Origin: Verrucomicrobiota bacterium
Lineage (GTDB): Bacteria; Verrucomicrobiota; Verrucomicrobiia; Opitutales; Opitutaceae
Assembly: GCA_026398135.1 (NCBI GenBank)
Contig: JAPLTN010000022.1
Span: forward strand, 1 to 48,634
Reading direction: 5' to 3'
DNA length: 48,634 bases
Positions 16,401 to 23,724 of this stretch are shown piece after piece (position 1 is the first letter of the stretch; each line of letters begins with the position of its first letter). A model generated the notes under the pieces. It was given only the letters and a program-made list of their open reading frames with translations, was not told where the DNA came from and ran no database searches. A program made the translations under genes and the position numbers.

Positions 16401-17575
16401 TGAACGAACGATTCCCCTTGCGGGTGGATCCTTCGGCGTGGGCGCAAAAACCACTGCCGGCCCACCTTTGTGTGCGTATCCGGGTGGTGGATGAAAAGGG
16501 CCGCGAGCTCTTCGCCGCGCGCGAGCTTGATGAGTTGGCGCGCTTGCTCGCCGATTATCAGCGTGCGGCCAGCGCCAAGGTGGCGCAGGATGCGCCGACC
16601 GCGTGGAGCCGGGCGCGGGAGAAGTGGGAAAAGCCGGACCAGATGGCTTGGACCTTTGGGGAAAAACTGCCCGAGCGCGTGGAGGTGTGCGTGCAAAACG
16701 GACTGACGATCTACGCGTATCCCGCGTTGAAAATCGGGACCTCCGGCGTGGCGCTGCGGCTCGCCCGCGACGTTGAGGAAGCGGCGGCGCAAACGCGGCT
16801 TGGGCTGGGGCGTTTGTTGGAGTTGGAGCTGCGTCACGAGCTGGCGTTTTTGCACAAAGAGTTGCGCGGCCTGCGCGAGCTGGGGGCTTTGCTCGCGACC
16901 TACTGTTCGTTGAACCAGCTTACGGAGGACGTGTCGGGGCTGTTTCAACGCTGGCTGTGCGCGCCGGAACGGGTGGCCGCACCGACCCAGACCGCGTTTT
17001 CCGCTGCCGTCGCGCAGGCCAGGCACGAGCTGCGCACTGCGGGTCCGAAGCTGTGCACAACGCTGCGGGAGGTTTTCACCCTGCGGGCGGCGCTGGAGGC
17101 ACACCCCGCGCCCTACCCGACGCTGGCGAGCGACCTGGCCCAGTTATTGCCGAAGACCTTGTTGCGCGAAATCGATTATGCGCGCCTCCAACACCTGCCG
17201 CGTTACTTGAAGGCGCTGAAACTGCGGGCCGAGCGCTGGCGGCAAAGCCCGGCGAAAGAGGCCGAGCGCAGCCGTGCGCTGGCTCCCTGGTTGGCACGGC
17301 AACGGGCACTGCCACGCAGCGATGCGCGCTACTGGCTGGTGGAAGAGTATCGGGTGAGTCTTTTTGCGCAGGAGCTGGGGACCGCCGAGGCCGTTAGCCC
17401 GCAGCGGTTGGAACGTGAATTTTCCCAGGCGGGCGGGGTGGCCGTCTCATCCAGCGCAGCTCCGATCGCGCCGCCCAAGTCCCCCGCGCCCCCGATATCG
17501 GTGCTCCCGGTCTCGGTCAAAAAAGGCGCGCCGCTCAAGTCGTTGGGTGCGCTGGGGGATTTGTTTCGGAAGTAG
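13448..17575 (+). CDS. hrpA: ATP-dependent RNA helicase, DEAH type
   Basis: A 1375-residue protein, slightly longer than E. coli HrpA (~1300). The Walker A motif GETGSGKTTQIPK lies near residue 50, the DEAH box in LDEAHERSLNIDF near residue 145, the SAT motif in VVTSATIDTEVF near 175, and motifs V and VI in ATNIAETSLTLPG and QRKGRAGRVAEG. The long C-terminal half (with VMVKQRTRLYGLEM and an RPGQPDDGVTLDI stretch) matches the HrpA-specific C-terminal region. It is a cytoplasmic 3'-5' RNA helicase involved in ribosome and mRNA handling. An unusual ~35-residue insertion (about residues 437-471), between the LLEELGAIVG and LTPLGRELARL blocks, is encoded by a palindromic repeat. The last ~40 bases overlap the convergent GntR gene. 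Confidence 0.92.
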   Translation: MSESQSSPNHTVPAPRFRIEFPVDLPISARAPEIVELLGRHQVLILAGETGSGKTTQIPKMCLAAGGGTRGQIACTQPRRVAALSVSRRVAEELNVTWGREVGCKIRFDDRTGRDTVVKFMTDGMLLAEVQSDPLLRAYDTIILDEAHERSLNIDFLLGHLRNLRFKRPELRIVVTSATIDTEVFSKAFDDAPIVQVSGRTFPVEVIYAPLDQLGSDSAEGDEPEARAEALHYVDGAVEAVERILSDREASGDILVFMPAERDIREACELLEGRHRQAEVIPLFGRLSQAEQQRIFATSQRRKIIVATNIAETSLTLPGIRFVVDTGLARVSRYVPAARTRRLPIEAVAQSSCDQRKGRAGRVAEGVCIRLYSEEDYNARPRFAQPEIQRANLADVILRMKAFGLGDIERFPFINMPAVKSIRAGYALLEELGAIVGSSPADDRAGVEVPAPERHSQENALRSGASQANELTPLGRELARLPVDPTVGRMIFQAREERALHEVLVIAAGLSIQDPRERPMDAREKADAAHRRFVHPDSDFLTLLAIWETFHDELERLSQARLRRFCRDHFLSYTRIREWRDIYAQLLDVLVTRKDFKMSSVFDGVAPADRTPDKIASGSPGYRAIHRSILSGLLGNIAARDEEAGGFRASHDRRIAMFPGSALHVRDEPRKKPADARQGAAKAAAAKAPRWIMAAEIMETSRLYARTAARLDPAWALELGRHLLKVSHSEPFWNVDAGRVMVKQRTRLYGLEMENRAVSYGKINPAHATEIFIREALVNDVITWPLDFLAHNREVRDELEHLLTRARDTGFLNLDEALYRFYADRLQPGRASDAPEDGVSAVQDLVALVRERRGRFPRFLMLAPEDLRDPASIPVDEVAFPAALPLGQSALPLSYTYRPGQPDDGVTLDISPADAARLTPIALDWAVPGHLALKVEHYLSSLPKEARRLFVPLAETVKQLAAAVAARDRLTDRREALPDALAACLNERFPLRVDPSAWAQKPLPAHLCVRIRVVDEKGRELFAARELDELARLLADYQRAASAKVAQDAPTAWSRAREKWEKPDQMAWTFGEKLPERVEVCVQNGLTIYAYPALKIGTSGVALRLARDVEEAAAQTRLGLGRLLELELRHELAFLHKELRGLRELGALLATYCSLNQLTEDVSGLFQRWLCAPERVAAPTQTAFSAAVAQARHELRTAGPKLCTTLREVFTLRAALEAHPAPYPTLASDLAQLLPKTLLREIDYARLQHLPRYLKALKLRAERWRQSPAKEAERSRALAPWLARQRALPRSDARYWLVEEYRVSLFAQELGTAEAVSPQRLEREFSQAGGVAVSSSAAPIAPPKSPAPPISVLPVSVKKGAPLKSLGALGDLFRK
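14797..14846. repeat. Palindromic repeat inserted in frame in hrpA
   Basis: CCGGAACG (14801-14808) pairs with CGTTCCGG (14831-14838), and GGCT (14797-14800) with AGCC (14843-14846). The core at 14806-14832 matches the core of intergenic element B (12325-12351) at 24 of 27 positions. It falls between conserved helicase blocks that are normally closer together, and the reading frame is kept. Confidence 0.6.
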
Positions 17576-18374
17576 CGGCGGCGGGCGCGCGGAAAGGGTT
17601 TTCCAAGGGTTCGTCGGTCGGATTCGGCGAACGTTGCCCGTGCGCGCGGCTGAGTGCTTGGGAAATGGCGATTTCGATCTGGTTGCGGGCGTGGTGGAGG
17701 TTTTGCCGGATCGCCCGGCGCGCCGCCTCGGTATCGCGTTGGGCGATGGCATCCAGAATCGCCAGATGTTCGCCTGCGGTGGTTTGAATACGGTGGGGCG
17801 TGGTGACGACGACGAGGCGAACGAAGCGCAGGCGGTCGTTGATATCGCGCATCGAGTCCACGATGTAGGGGTTGCCCAGCGCGCGGGCCATCGCGACGTG
17901 GAATTGCTCGTCCATGCGCACCAGCAGTTCGCCATCGACCGGAGCGTCGGCCCGAATGTTTAACCACGGCTCCCAGTGGGCGCGTTCCTGGGTCAGCCAC
18001 TCGGACGGCAGCCCCGCACGAGCCAGGCGCTCAACCACGAATAATTCGAGAGCCAGGCGAAGATCGTATAAGTGATGGGTGGCTTGGGCGTCGGGTTGAC
18101 GGACAAAACAGCCCTGATTAGGGACTTTTTCGACCAGGCCTTGCTCGACCAAGGCGCGCAAAGCCTCCCTCACCGGAACACGGCTGGCGGCGAATTCTTC
18201 ACTCAGTTCGGGTTCGCCCAAATGATGGCCCGGCGGGTAACTCCAATTTAGAATACGCTGGCGAATCTGTTGTAGAATCCTATGCCCCAGTTGATTAGGG
18301 GAAACATCACCTGTGGCGGAAAACGTCGGTGCGATCGAGGGGGTGCGTCGCGAACGGGACATCCAACCAATCAA
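17535..18374 (-). CDS. GntR-family transcriptional regulator (FadR/FCD subfamily)
   Basis: A 279-residue protein. The N-terminal winged helix (about residues 28-95) has the GntR pattern: LGHRILQQIRQRILNWSYPP, a second helix ELSEEFAASRVPVREALRAL and a wing with GLVEKVPNQGCFV. The following all-helical region (RLALELFVVERLA, DEQFHVAMARALGNP, EHLAILDAIAQRDTEAARRA) is the FCD ligand-binding domain, which usually senses a small carboxylic acid. It is divergent from the TonB receptor/AtzE operon and very likely controls it. Palindromes with GTATAC half-sites lie 34-65 bases upstream. The start may be ATG 18374 or ATG 18362. The 3' end overlaps hrpA by 41 bases tail to tail, and the last ~25 residues are low-complexity. 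Confidence 0.85.
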   Translation of the reverse strand: MIGWMSRSRRTPSIAPTFSATGDVSPNQLGHRILQQIRQRILNWSYPPGHHLGEPELSEEFAASRVPVREALRALVEQGLVEKVPNQGCFVRQPDAQATHHLYDLRLALELFVVERLARAGLPSEWLTQERAHWEPWLNIRADAPVDGELLVRMDEQFHVAMARALGNPYIVDSMRDINDRLRFVRLVVVTTPHRIQTTAGEHLAILDAIAQRDTEAARRAIRQNLHHARNQIEIAISQALSRAHGQRSPNPTDEPLENPFRAPAAATSETNPPAHPTT

Positions 18375-18407
18375 TGCCAGCGTATTGCCGATGGCAAGAA
18401 TCCATCA

Positions 18408-18439
18408 AAGTATACGTGTATACTTAAGTGTATCCACTT
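18408..18439. promoter_or_regulatory. Twin palindromic operator candidate between gntR and TonB receptor
   Basis: Two adjacent dyads: AAGTATACGTGTATACTT (18408-18425; arms of eight with a GT centre) and AAGTGTATCCACTT (18426-18439; arms AAGTG/CACTT). GTATAC cores are typical of operators of the FadR-type GntR family. The sites lie 33 bases from the regulator start and 58 from the receptor start, well placed for control of both. Confidence 0.6.
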
Positions 18440-18497
18440 TGGCATAAGGGCTGCTAAAAAGAGCTTAAGGTCATTTTTAACCACCTGTTTTCCACCT

Positions 18498-20960
18498 ATG
18501 CATTCCTCCCGTTCACATCGCGCCCGCCTAGCCGCCCTTACTCGTCCGCTTTGGCGTTCCGCCGTGGTTTTACCCGGCGCTTTTCTGGTTTTGGGTTCCG
18601 CCTCGTCCGTGCGCGCGCAAGCGACTGCCGCGCCGGTTAGCGGAGAGGTGGTTACTTTGGAGGCGATGACTACCACCGCCGCCGAGGCCGATCTTTACTC
18701 GGTATTGCCCACCCGGCCGACCAGCAGTGTTTTTGGAACCGAGCGCAGTTTGTTGGACACGCCGCGCTCCGTCACCTTGATCGAGGGTTCGCTGACCGAT
18801 CTTTACGGTATCCGTAACGTCAACGATTTCGTTTCCGTCACGTCCGGCACCTATACGGGCAACTATTTCGGCGTGCCGGGGGCGCTGACGGTTCGTGGCG
18901 CGTCGGCGGATAACTTTTTCCGTGGTTTTCGCCGGGTGGAAAACCGCGGAAACTATCCCACGGTGATCGGAGGCACGGACTATGTGGAGATTATCAAGGG
19001 GCCGCCGCCCCCGGTGTACGGCGGGGGCAAGGTGGGCGGTATTTTGAACTTCATTCCCAAGACCGCGAAGAGCAAAACCGCTCAGTATATCGACAAGCCC
19101 ACCGGAGAGGTGGTCGCCACGGTGGGGACTTACGACAAGAAGGTCGGCTCCATTGAATATGGCATGCCCTTCACCCTGCTCGGCAAAAAATCCGGGGCCT
19201 ACCTCTTCATTCAGGGCGAAGATTCCAAGAGCTACTACGATAACATTTATAACAAGAACCAGCTCTACCAAGTTTCGATCGATACCGAGTTAAACGACAC
19301 CACCCGGCTCGAATACGGCGGGATGGCGCAGATTTCCGACCTCAATCAAAGTCTCGGTTGGAACCGCGTCACACAGCGCATGATCGACACCGACGGCGAA
19401 TACCTCTCGGGCCGCCCGGCTAATATCAATACCAACGGCGACGCCTACCTGAGCCCAAGTGAGATCACCGCCGCAGGGGGCGGACTCATCCAGTTTACCT
19501 TCGCGCCGTCGGGCTTTCCTTATCAAGGAATCGTAAACCCCAAGATCTTCAATCTGGATCCTGCCACCGTGCGCACGGTGAAGTTGAGCCGCCACACGGT
19601 GCAGGCCGAAAAGATCGACTTCTCCAAATCCGCCACGATCACCGGATTCTTCGATATCATTAAGGACATCTCCCCCGACGCCACGTTGAAGAATCAGTCG
19701 TTCTACGACACGATGGATCATACCAAGTATTCGAGTTACGGCTTCGCCGCCGACTATCAGGCGACGGTTTTGGAAAATAAAACGACTTTTGACATTAAAA
19801 CCGAGCCCACTGACAGCATTCAGGTTAGCTATATTGCCGGGGGTTCTCTTCGTTATACGGACGGCTTTGAAAAAGAGTATCGCAGTAACGATCACCAAGC
19901 GCTCGATCGTCGCGATATCTCGGTTGGCGCAACCGGTAACGACCGGTTTCCCCGGCCCTTCCAGTTTGGCGCCGGCGACTATGAATGGCAGCAAAAGAGC
20001 AGTTTCACCGACACCGGTGCGTTCCTCGCGGTGGACTCCACGGTGCAGGAAAAACTCAACCTGCTCCTGAGCGGACGTATCGACAGCTACGATGTCTCGA
20101 ACACGGGCACCGCCGCCGTCCCCAGCCCGCTCACCGCCAGCAAGCAGAGCGATGTCGCCACCACCTACACCGGCAGCATCAGCTACAAGGTGACCCCCGG
20201 CCTCACTCCGTATTACACGCACTCCAAGGCCTCGTTCCTCGAACTTGGACAGGGCGGCATGGTTGCCAGCAGTAACTTGTTGAACGATTCCATCGTGCAG
20301 AAATCCACCCTCGACGAGGTAGGGATTAAAACCAGCGCTTTCGGTGGCCGACTCTTCGGCACCCTTGCGGTGTATAACCAGGAGAAGACGGGCTTTGATA
20401 CCAACGCCAACCTCGGCGATGGGATTAATACCTACACTTCCAAGGGACTTGAGATTGAGGTGCGCTATGCCCCCACCAAACAGTGGAGTTTCACGGCCGC
20501 CGCCACCGCTCAGGAAACCACGGTTGAAAAAGCCCCCATACTTCTTGGCGTATCTCCGGGCTACCTGGGCCTCGACCCCGCGCTCAACTACGGCGGTCGC
20601 TATTTTGGCCCCGGCGGCTCTCCCACGGGCCTCGGCCTGCCGGGTAAGCTAACCGTTCCCATACCGTCCGAAGTGTATTCCCTCGGCGTCACCTACACCA
20701 ATCCGAGCGGCTGGGGTGCTTACTTGGGTGAGACCTACGTGTCCGAGATGTACTCCGGTTACCTCAAACAGATCATGCTGCCGGAATACTTCGTCACCAA
20801 CGCGGCTTTGTTTTACAACTATAAGTCTTGGTCCGTGCGTCTGAACGCGAAGAACATCCTCGATACGAAATACTACACGCCGCAGGCTCTTTTCGAGGAG
20901 ACGTTTATCAGCCCCAGCCAAGGCCCGACCGCCGAGCTGACCGTCGCCTACAAGTTCTGA
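18498..20960 (+). CDS. TonB-dependent outer-membrane receptor
   Basis: An 820-residue protein. The signal peptide has a basic start (HSSRSHRARLAALTRPLWR), a hydrophobic core and cleavage near SVRA-QA. A short linker leads to a plug domain beginning SLLDTPRSVTLIEGS, with NFFRGFRRVEN, then DYVEIIKGPPPPVYGGGKVGG near residue 160, the hallmark end of the plug. The remainder is a beta-barrel rich in alternating aromatic strands and ends with LTVAYKF, a proper C-terminal Phe. It lacks an N-terminal carboxypeptidase-like or STN domain. It would bring a ligand across the outer membrane using TonB energy. Its place at the head of an amidase/hydrolase/permease operon implies a nitrogen-rich substrate rather than a siderophore, though this is inference. 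Confidence 0.88.
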   Translation: MHSSRSHRARLAALTRPLWRSAVVLPGAFLVLGSASSVRAQATAAPVSGEVVTLEAMTTTAAEADLYSVLPTRPTSSVFGTERSLLDTPRSVTLIEGSLTDLYGIRNVNDFVSVTSGTYTGNYFGVPGALTVRGASADNFFRGFRRVENRGNYPTVIGGTDYVEIIKGPPPPVYGGGKVGGILNFIPKTAKSKTAQYIDKPTGEVVATVGTYDKKVGSIEYGMPFTLLGKKSGAYLFIQGEDSKSYYDNIYNKNQLYQVSIDTELNDTTRLEYGGMAQISDLNQSLGWNRVTQRMIDTDGEYLSGRPANINTNGDAYLSPSEITAAGGGLIQFTFAPSGFPYQGIVNPKIFNLDPATVRTVKLSRHTVQAEKIDFSKSATITGFFDIIKDISPDATLKNQSFYDTMDHTKYSSYGFAADYQATVLENKTTFDIKTEPTDSIQVSYIAGGSLRYTDGFEKEYRSNDHQALDRRDISVGATGNDRFPRPFQFGAGDYEWQQKSSFTDTGAFLAVDSTVQEKLNLLLSGRIDSYDVSNTGTAAVPSPLTASKQSDVATTYTGSISYKVTPGLTPYYTHSKASFLELGQGGMVASSNLLNDSIVQKSTLDEVGIKTSAFGGRLFGTLAVYNQEKTGFDTNANLGDGINTYTSKGLEIEVRYAPTKQWSFTAAATAQETTVEKAPILLGVSPGYLGLDPALNYGGRYFGPGGSPTGLGLPGKLTVPIPSEVYSLGVTYTNPSGWGAYLGETYVSEMYSGYLKQIMLPEYFVTNAALFYNYKSWSVRLNAKNILDTKYYTPQALFEETFISPSQGPTAELTVAYKF

Positions 20961-20987
20961 GCTTTAGCACTGCTTCAATGGTTTCGC

Positions 20988-21013
20988 GCCGCCACCCGGT
21001 TCGGGTCGGCGGC
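20988..21013 (+). promoter_or_regulatory. Intra-operon GC hairpin between receptor and atzH-like gene
   Basis: GCCGCC (20988-20993) pairs with GGCGGC (21008-21013), with CCCG/CGGG inside. No T-run follows, so it is not a standard terminator. It may lower expression of the downstream genes relative to the receptor, or stabilise mRNA ends. Confidence 0.35.
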
Positions 21014-21057
21014 CCGAACTTTGCTAGGGCTGTTCCCCTGTTTGCCCTCCGCTTCCT

Positions 21058-21639
21058 ATGTTTCTGAACGATCCGAACCTCGTGCTCTCTCTGGCTGCAC
21101 TGCATGACGCGTATGAACGCGCCTTGGCGGCGAACGACGTGGCGGCGCTGACCGCGTTTTTTTGGAACTCCCCGCAGGTCGTGCGCTACGGCCCGGCGGA
21201 GCAACTCTACGGCGCGGATTCTGTGCAGGTTTATCGGCAAAATCATACTCCGGCCTATTCCGCCCGCCGCCTGATTAAGCGTGAAATCGCAACCTTCGGC
21301 CCCGACTTCGCGACGATCATGTCGGAGATAGCGTTGATCATCGACGGAGGCACTCGTTTGAACCGGCAGTCGCAAACCTGGGTCAACCTGCCCGGACTGG
21401 GCTGGCGCATCGTGGCCGCGCATGTATCGGTGCCAGCGGTTCCGGTCGCGGCCGAGCCCGCCGCCACCGGTTGGCAGGCCTATATCGATCTCATGGCGCT
21501 CACGCTTCAGCTGCCGTCCGCCGTGATTTATCGCGCCGGGGTTGCAGCTAACCTCGAACGCACGGCGGCACTCGCCGCTCCCTTGCTTTCGTTCCCGCTA
21601 TCAGACGAGGCCGAGCCGGCGCCGGTTTTTTCCGCATGA
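21058..21639 (+). CDS. AtzH-like (DUF3225/HpxZ) protein fused to an AtzG-like (DUF4089) tail
   Basis: A 193-residue protein. Residues 1-~125 match the SnoaL-fold AtzH/HpxZ family: AYERALAANDVAALTAFFW, VVRYGPAEQLYG, a TFGPDFATI strand, and RQSQTWVNLPGLGWRIVAAH. Residues ~138-193 resemble AtzG/HpxX: a YIDLMALTLQLP helix, then NLERTAALAAPLLSFPL and EAEPAPVF. In cyanuric-acid degraders AtzG is a separate small subunit that clamps AtzE, and AtzH acts on the dicarboxyurea product. Here the two are one chain. Its stop overlaps the start of the AtzE-like gene (ATGA), so the fusion protein and amidase are made together. The same family pair occurs in oxalurate (Hpx) clusters, so the substrate is not settled. 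Confidence 0.78.
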   Translation: MFLNDPNLVLSLAALHDAYERALAANDVAALTAFFWNSPQVVRYGPAEQLYGADSVQVYRQNHTPAYSARRLIKREIATFGPDFATIMSEIALIIDGGTRLNRQSQTWVNLPGLGWRIVAAHVSVPAVPVAAEPAATGWQAYIDLMALTLQLPSAVIYRAGVAANLERTAALAAPLLSFPLSDEAEPAPVFSA

Positions 21640-23045
21640 GCGCCGATCCCTGTTCTCCCCATGCCAGCGCCAGGGAAATCGCCGCAGCGGTGCGATCCCG
21701 GGTGGTTTCTGCGACGCAGGTGACCGCCGCCGCCTTGTCGCGGGTGGAGCGCACGCACGGACGCTTGAACGCATTCACCACCGTCACCGCCGAGCGTGCC
21801 CGACGCGAGGCGGCTGCGGTGGATGAGGCGCTGGCGGTCGGTCGCGATCTCGGCCCGCTCGCCGGGGTGCCTTACGCGGTTAAAGACCTTTTCGACCTCG
21901 CGGGCACAGTGACTTTTGCGGGCTCGAAAATCCTGCGGGAAAATCCACCTGCCGCGCACGACGCCACCGCCGTGACCCGCTTGCGCGTGGCGGGCGCGGT
22001 ATGCCTCGGCGCGGTAAACATGGGTGAGTTTGCCTATGACTTTGTGACCGAAAACGCCCACGCCGGAGCGACTCGGAATCCGCGCGATCTCAGCCGCTCC
22101 GCCGGAGGTTCTTCAGGCGGTTCGGCGGCGGCGGTTGCGGCCGGCCTGGTGCCGTTTTCTCTCGGCACCGATACCAACGGGTCAATTCGGGTGCCGTCTT
22201 CGTTTTGCGGGCTTTGGGGTTTGAAGCCGACCTATGGGCGTTTGTCGCGCGCGGGGACGTTTCCCTTTGTTTCCAGCTTGGATCATATCGGTCCTTTTGC
22301 GCGGGGCGTGGCGGACCTGGCACTCGCCTACGATGTGATGCAGGGCGCGGACCCGTTGGACCCGGCTTGCTCGGTGCGTCCGGTTGAGCTGGCCGGCCCC
22401 GTGCTCGGGGCGGGCATGGCCGGATTGCGCGTGGGGGTGCTGGGCGGGTATTTCGCGCAAGGGGGCGATCCCGCCGCGCATGCCGCCGTGAACACCGTCG
22501 CGTCCGCGCTCCGGGCGAGTCGTCGGGTGGAGTTGCCCGAGGTCGCCAGCGCTCGGGCCGCCGCGTTTGTGATCAGCGCCAGCGAAGGCGGACGCTTGCA
22601 TCTGGAGCGCCTGCGGACCCGCGCCGCCGATTTCGATCCGGCCTGTCGCGACCGCTTGCTGTCCGGGGCGATGCTGCCCGCCTCGTGGTATGTCCAGGCG
22701 CAGAAATTCCGCGCCTGGTGGCGCGGGCAGGTGCACGCGGTGTTTCGCGATTTCGACGTGTTGCTGGCTCCCGCCACACCCGTGCCCGCGACCCGGCTCG
22801 GACAGGAAACGATGACGCTGGACGGACGCGAACTGCCGGTGCGGCCGAACCTCGGGCTTTTCACTCAACCGATCAGTTTCATCGGTCTGCCGGTGGTGGC
22901 CGCGCCGATTCAACGGGCGGCGGGGGCTTTGCCACTGGCGGTGCAGTTGATCGGCGCGCCGTGGGCGGAGGCGACTTTGTTGCGGGTGGCGCGGCATTTG
23001 GAGCTCGCCGGGTGCTGTTCCGCTCCGGCCGCGCCCTTGGATTGA
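21636..23045 (+). CDS. AtzE/HpxY-family amidase (amidase-signature enzyme)
   Basis: A 469-residue amidase-signature protein. The Ser-cisSer-Lys triad is visible: Lys in [14 protein letters not shown] (~residue 79), the glycine/serine loop [16 protein letters not shown] with the cis-Ser (~155), and the nucleophile Ser in [15 protein letters not shown] (~180). The TFAGSKIL and [12 protein letters not shown] blocks are those of the AtzE branch, whose known members hydrolyse 1-carboxybiuret (AtzE) or are linked to oxalurate use (HpxY). It is cytoplasmic. It overlaps the upstream AtzH-AtzG fusion by four bases and is followed after seven bases by the biuret-hydrolase-like gene, so it is tightly operonic. 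Confidence 0.85.
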   Translation: MSADPCSPHASAREIAAAVRSRVVSATQVTAAALSRVERTHGRLNAFTTVTAERARREAAAVDEALAVGRDLGPLAGVPYAVKDLFDLAGTVTFAGSKILRENPPAAHDATAVTRLRVAGAVCLGAVNMGEFAYDFVTENAHAGATRNPRDLSRSAGGSSGGSAAAVAAGLVPFSLGTDTNGSIRVPSSFCGLWGLKPTYGRLSRAGTFPFVSSLDHIGPFARGVADLALAYDVMQGADPLDPACSVRPVELAGPVLGAGMAGLRVGVLGGYFAQGGDPAAHAAVNTVASALRASRRVELPEVASARAAAFVISASEGGRLHLERLRTRAADFDPACRDRLLSGAMLPASWYVQAQKFRAWWRGQVHAVFRDFDVLLAPATPVPATRLGQETMTLDGRELPVRPNLGLFTQPISFIGLPVVAAPIQRAAGALPLAVQLIGAPWAEATLLRVARHLELAGCCSAPAAPLD

Positions 23046-23052
23046 TTTTCTT

Positions 23053-23724
23053 ATGCCGACCATCGCCGCCGATCCTTATCCCTTCGCGTTTGAACCCACG
23101 GCGTGCGCCTTGCTGATCATTGATATGCAGCGCGATTTTCTGGAGCCGGGAGGCTTCGGTGCTGCGCTGGGCAACGACGTTGCGCAGTTGCGGCGCGCCA
23201 TCGGGCCCAACGTGCGCCTGCTGGCCGCCTGGCGCGCGGCGGGTTTGCCGGTGCTGCATACGCGGGAGGGGCATCCGCCCGATCTGGGCGATTTGCCGCC
23301 CAGCAAACATACACGCGCGCCGGAGGGCGGCCTGCGCATCGGCGATGCCGGCCCGATGGGGCGAATCTTGGTGCAAGGCGAGCCGGGCCATGCGTTGATC
23401 CCGGAACTGGCGCCGCGCCCCGGAGAAACGGTAATAGACAAGCCCGGCAAGGGTGCCTTTTACGCCACCGCGCTGGATGCCTGCTTACGGGAGCTGGGCG
23501 TGCGCCAACTTGTGGTGACCGGCGTGACGACCGAGATCTGCGTCCAGTCCACGGTTCGCGAGGCCAACGACCGGGGTTACGACTGTCTGGTGCCGTCCGA
23601 CTGCACCGCGTCCTATTTTCCGCATTTCCACACTGCCGCCCTCGCGATGATTGCCGCCCAAGGCGGTATTCTCGGGTGGGTGACGCATTCCGACCATCTG
23701 CTGCCCGCGCTTGAAAGCCTATGA
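23053..23724 (+). CDS. biuH: Isochorismatase-fold cysteine hydrolase, biuret amidohydrolase-like
   Basis: A 223-residue protein. The catalytic set of the isochorismatase-like hydrolases is present: Asp in [11 protein letters not shown], Lys in [13 protein letters not shown], a cis-peptide at [11 protein letters not shown] and the nucleophilic Cys in that same EICVQST block. Long stretches agree with the biuret hydrolase BiuH of Rhizobium as I remember it: ADPYPF near the start, [38 protein letters not shown] and [11 protein letters not shown]. BiuH converts biuret to allophanate plus ammonia. Ureidoacrylate (RutB) hydrolases are the main alternative. It overlaps the permease start by four bases. 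No allophanate hydrolase (AtzF) is present in the window, so further breakdown must be encoded elsewhere. Confidence 0.75.
   Translation: MPTIAADPYPFAFEPTACALLIIDMQRDFLEPGGFGAALGNDVAQLRRAIGPNVRLLAAWRAAGLPVLHTREGHPPDLGDLPPSKHTRAPEGGLRIGDAGPMGRILVQGEPGHALIPELAPRPGETVIDKPGKGAFYATALDACLRELGVRQLVVTGVTTEICVQSTVREANDRGYDCLVPSDCTASYFPHFHTAALAMIAAQGGILGWVTHSDHLLPALESL

Noticed and set aside
13385-17104. Minus-strand open frame of 1239 codons opposite hrpA
   Set aside because: It lies entirely on the antisense of a clear helicase, its residues are Arg/His/Gly-rich as expected from a GC-rich shadow frame, and it has no family motif.
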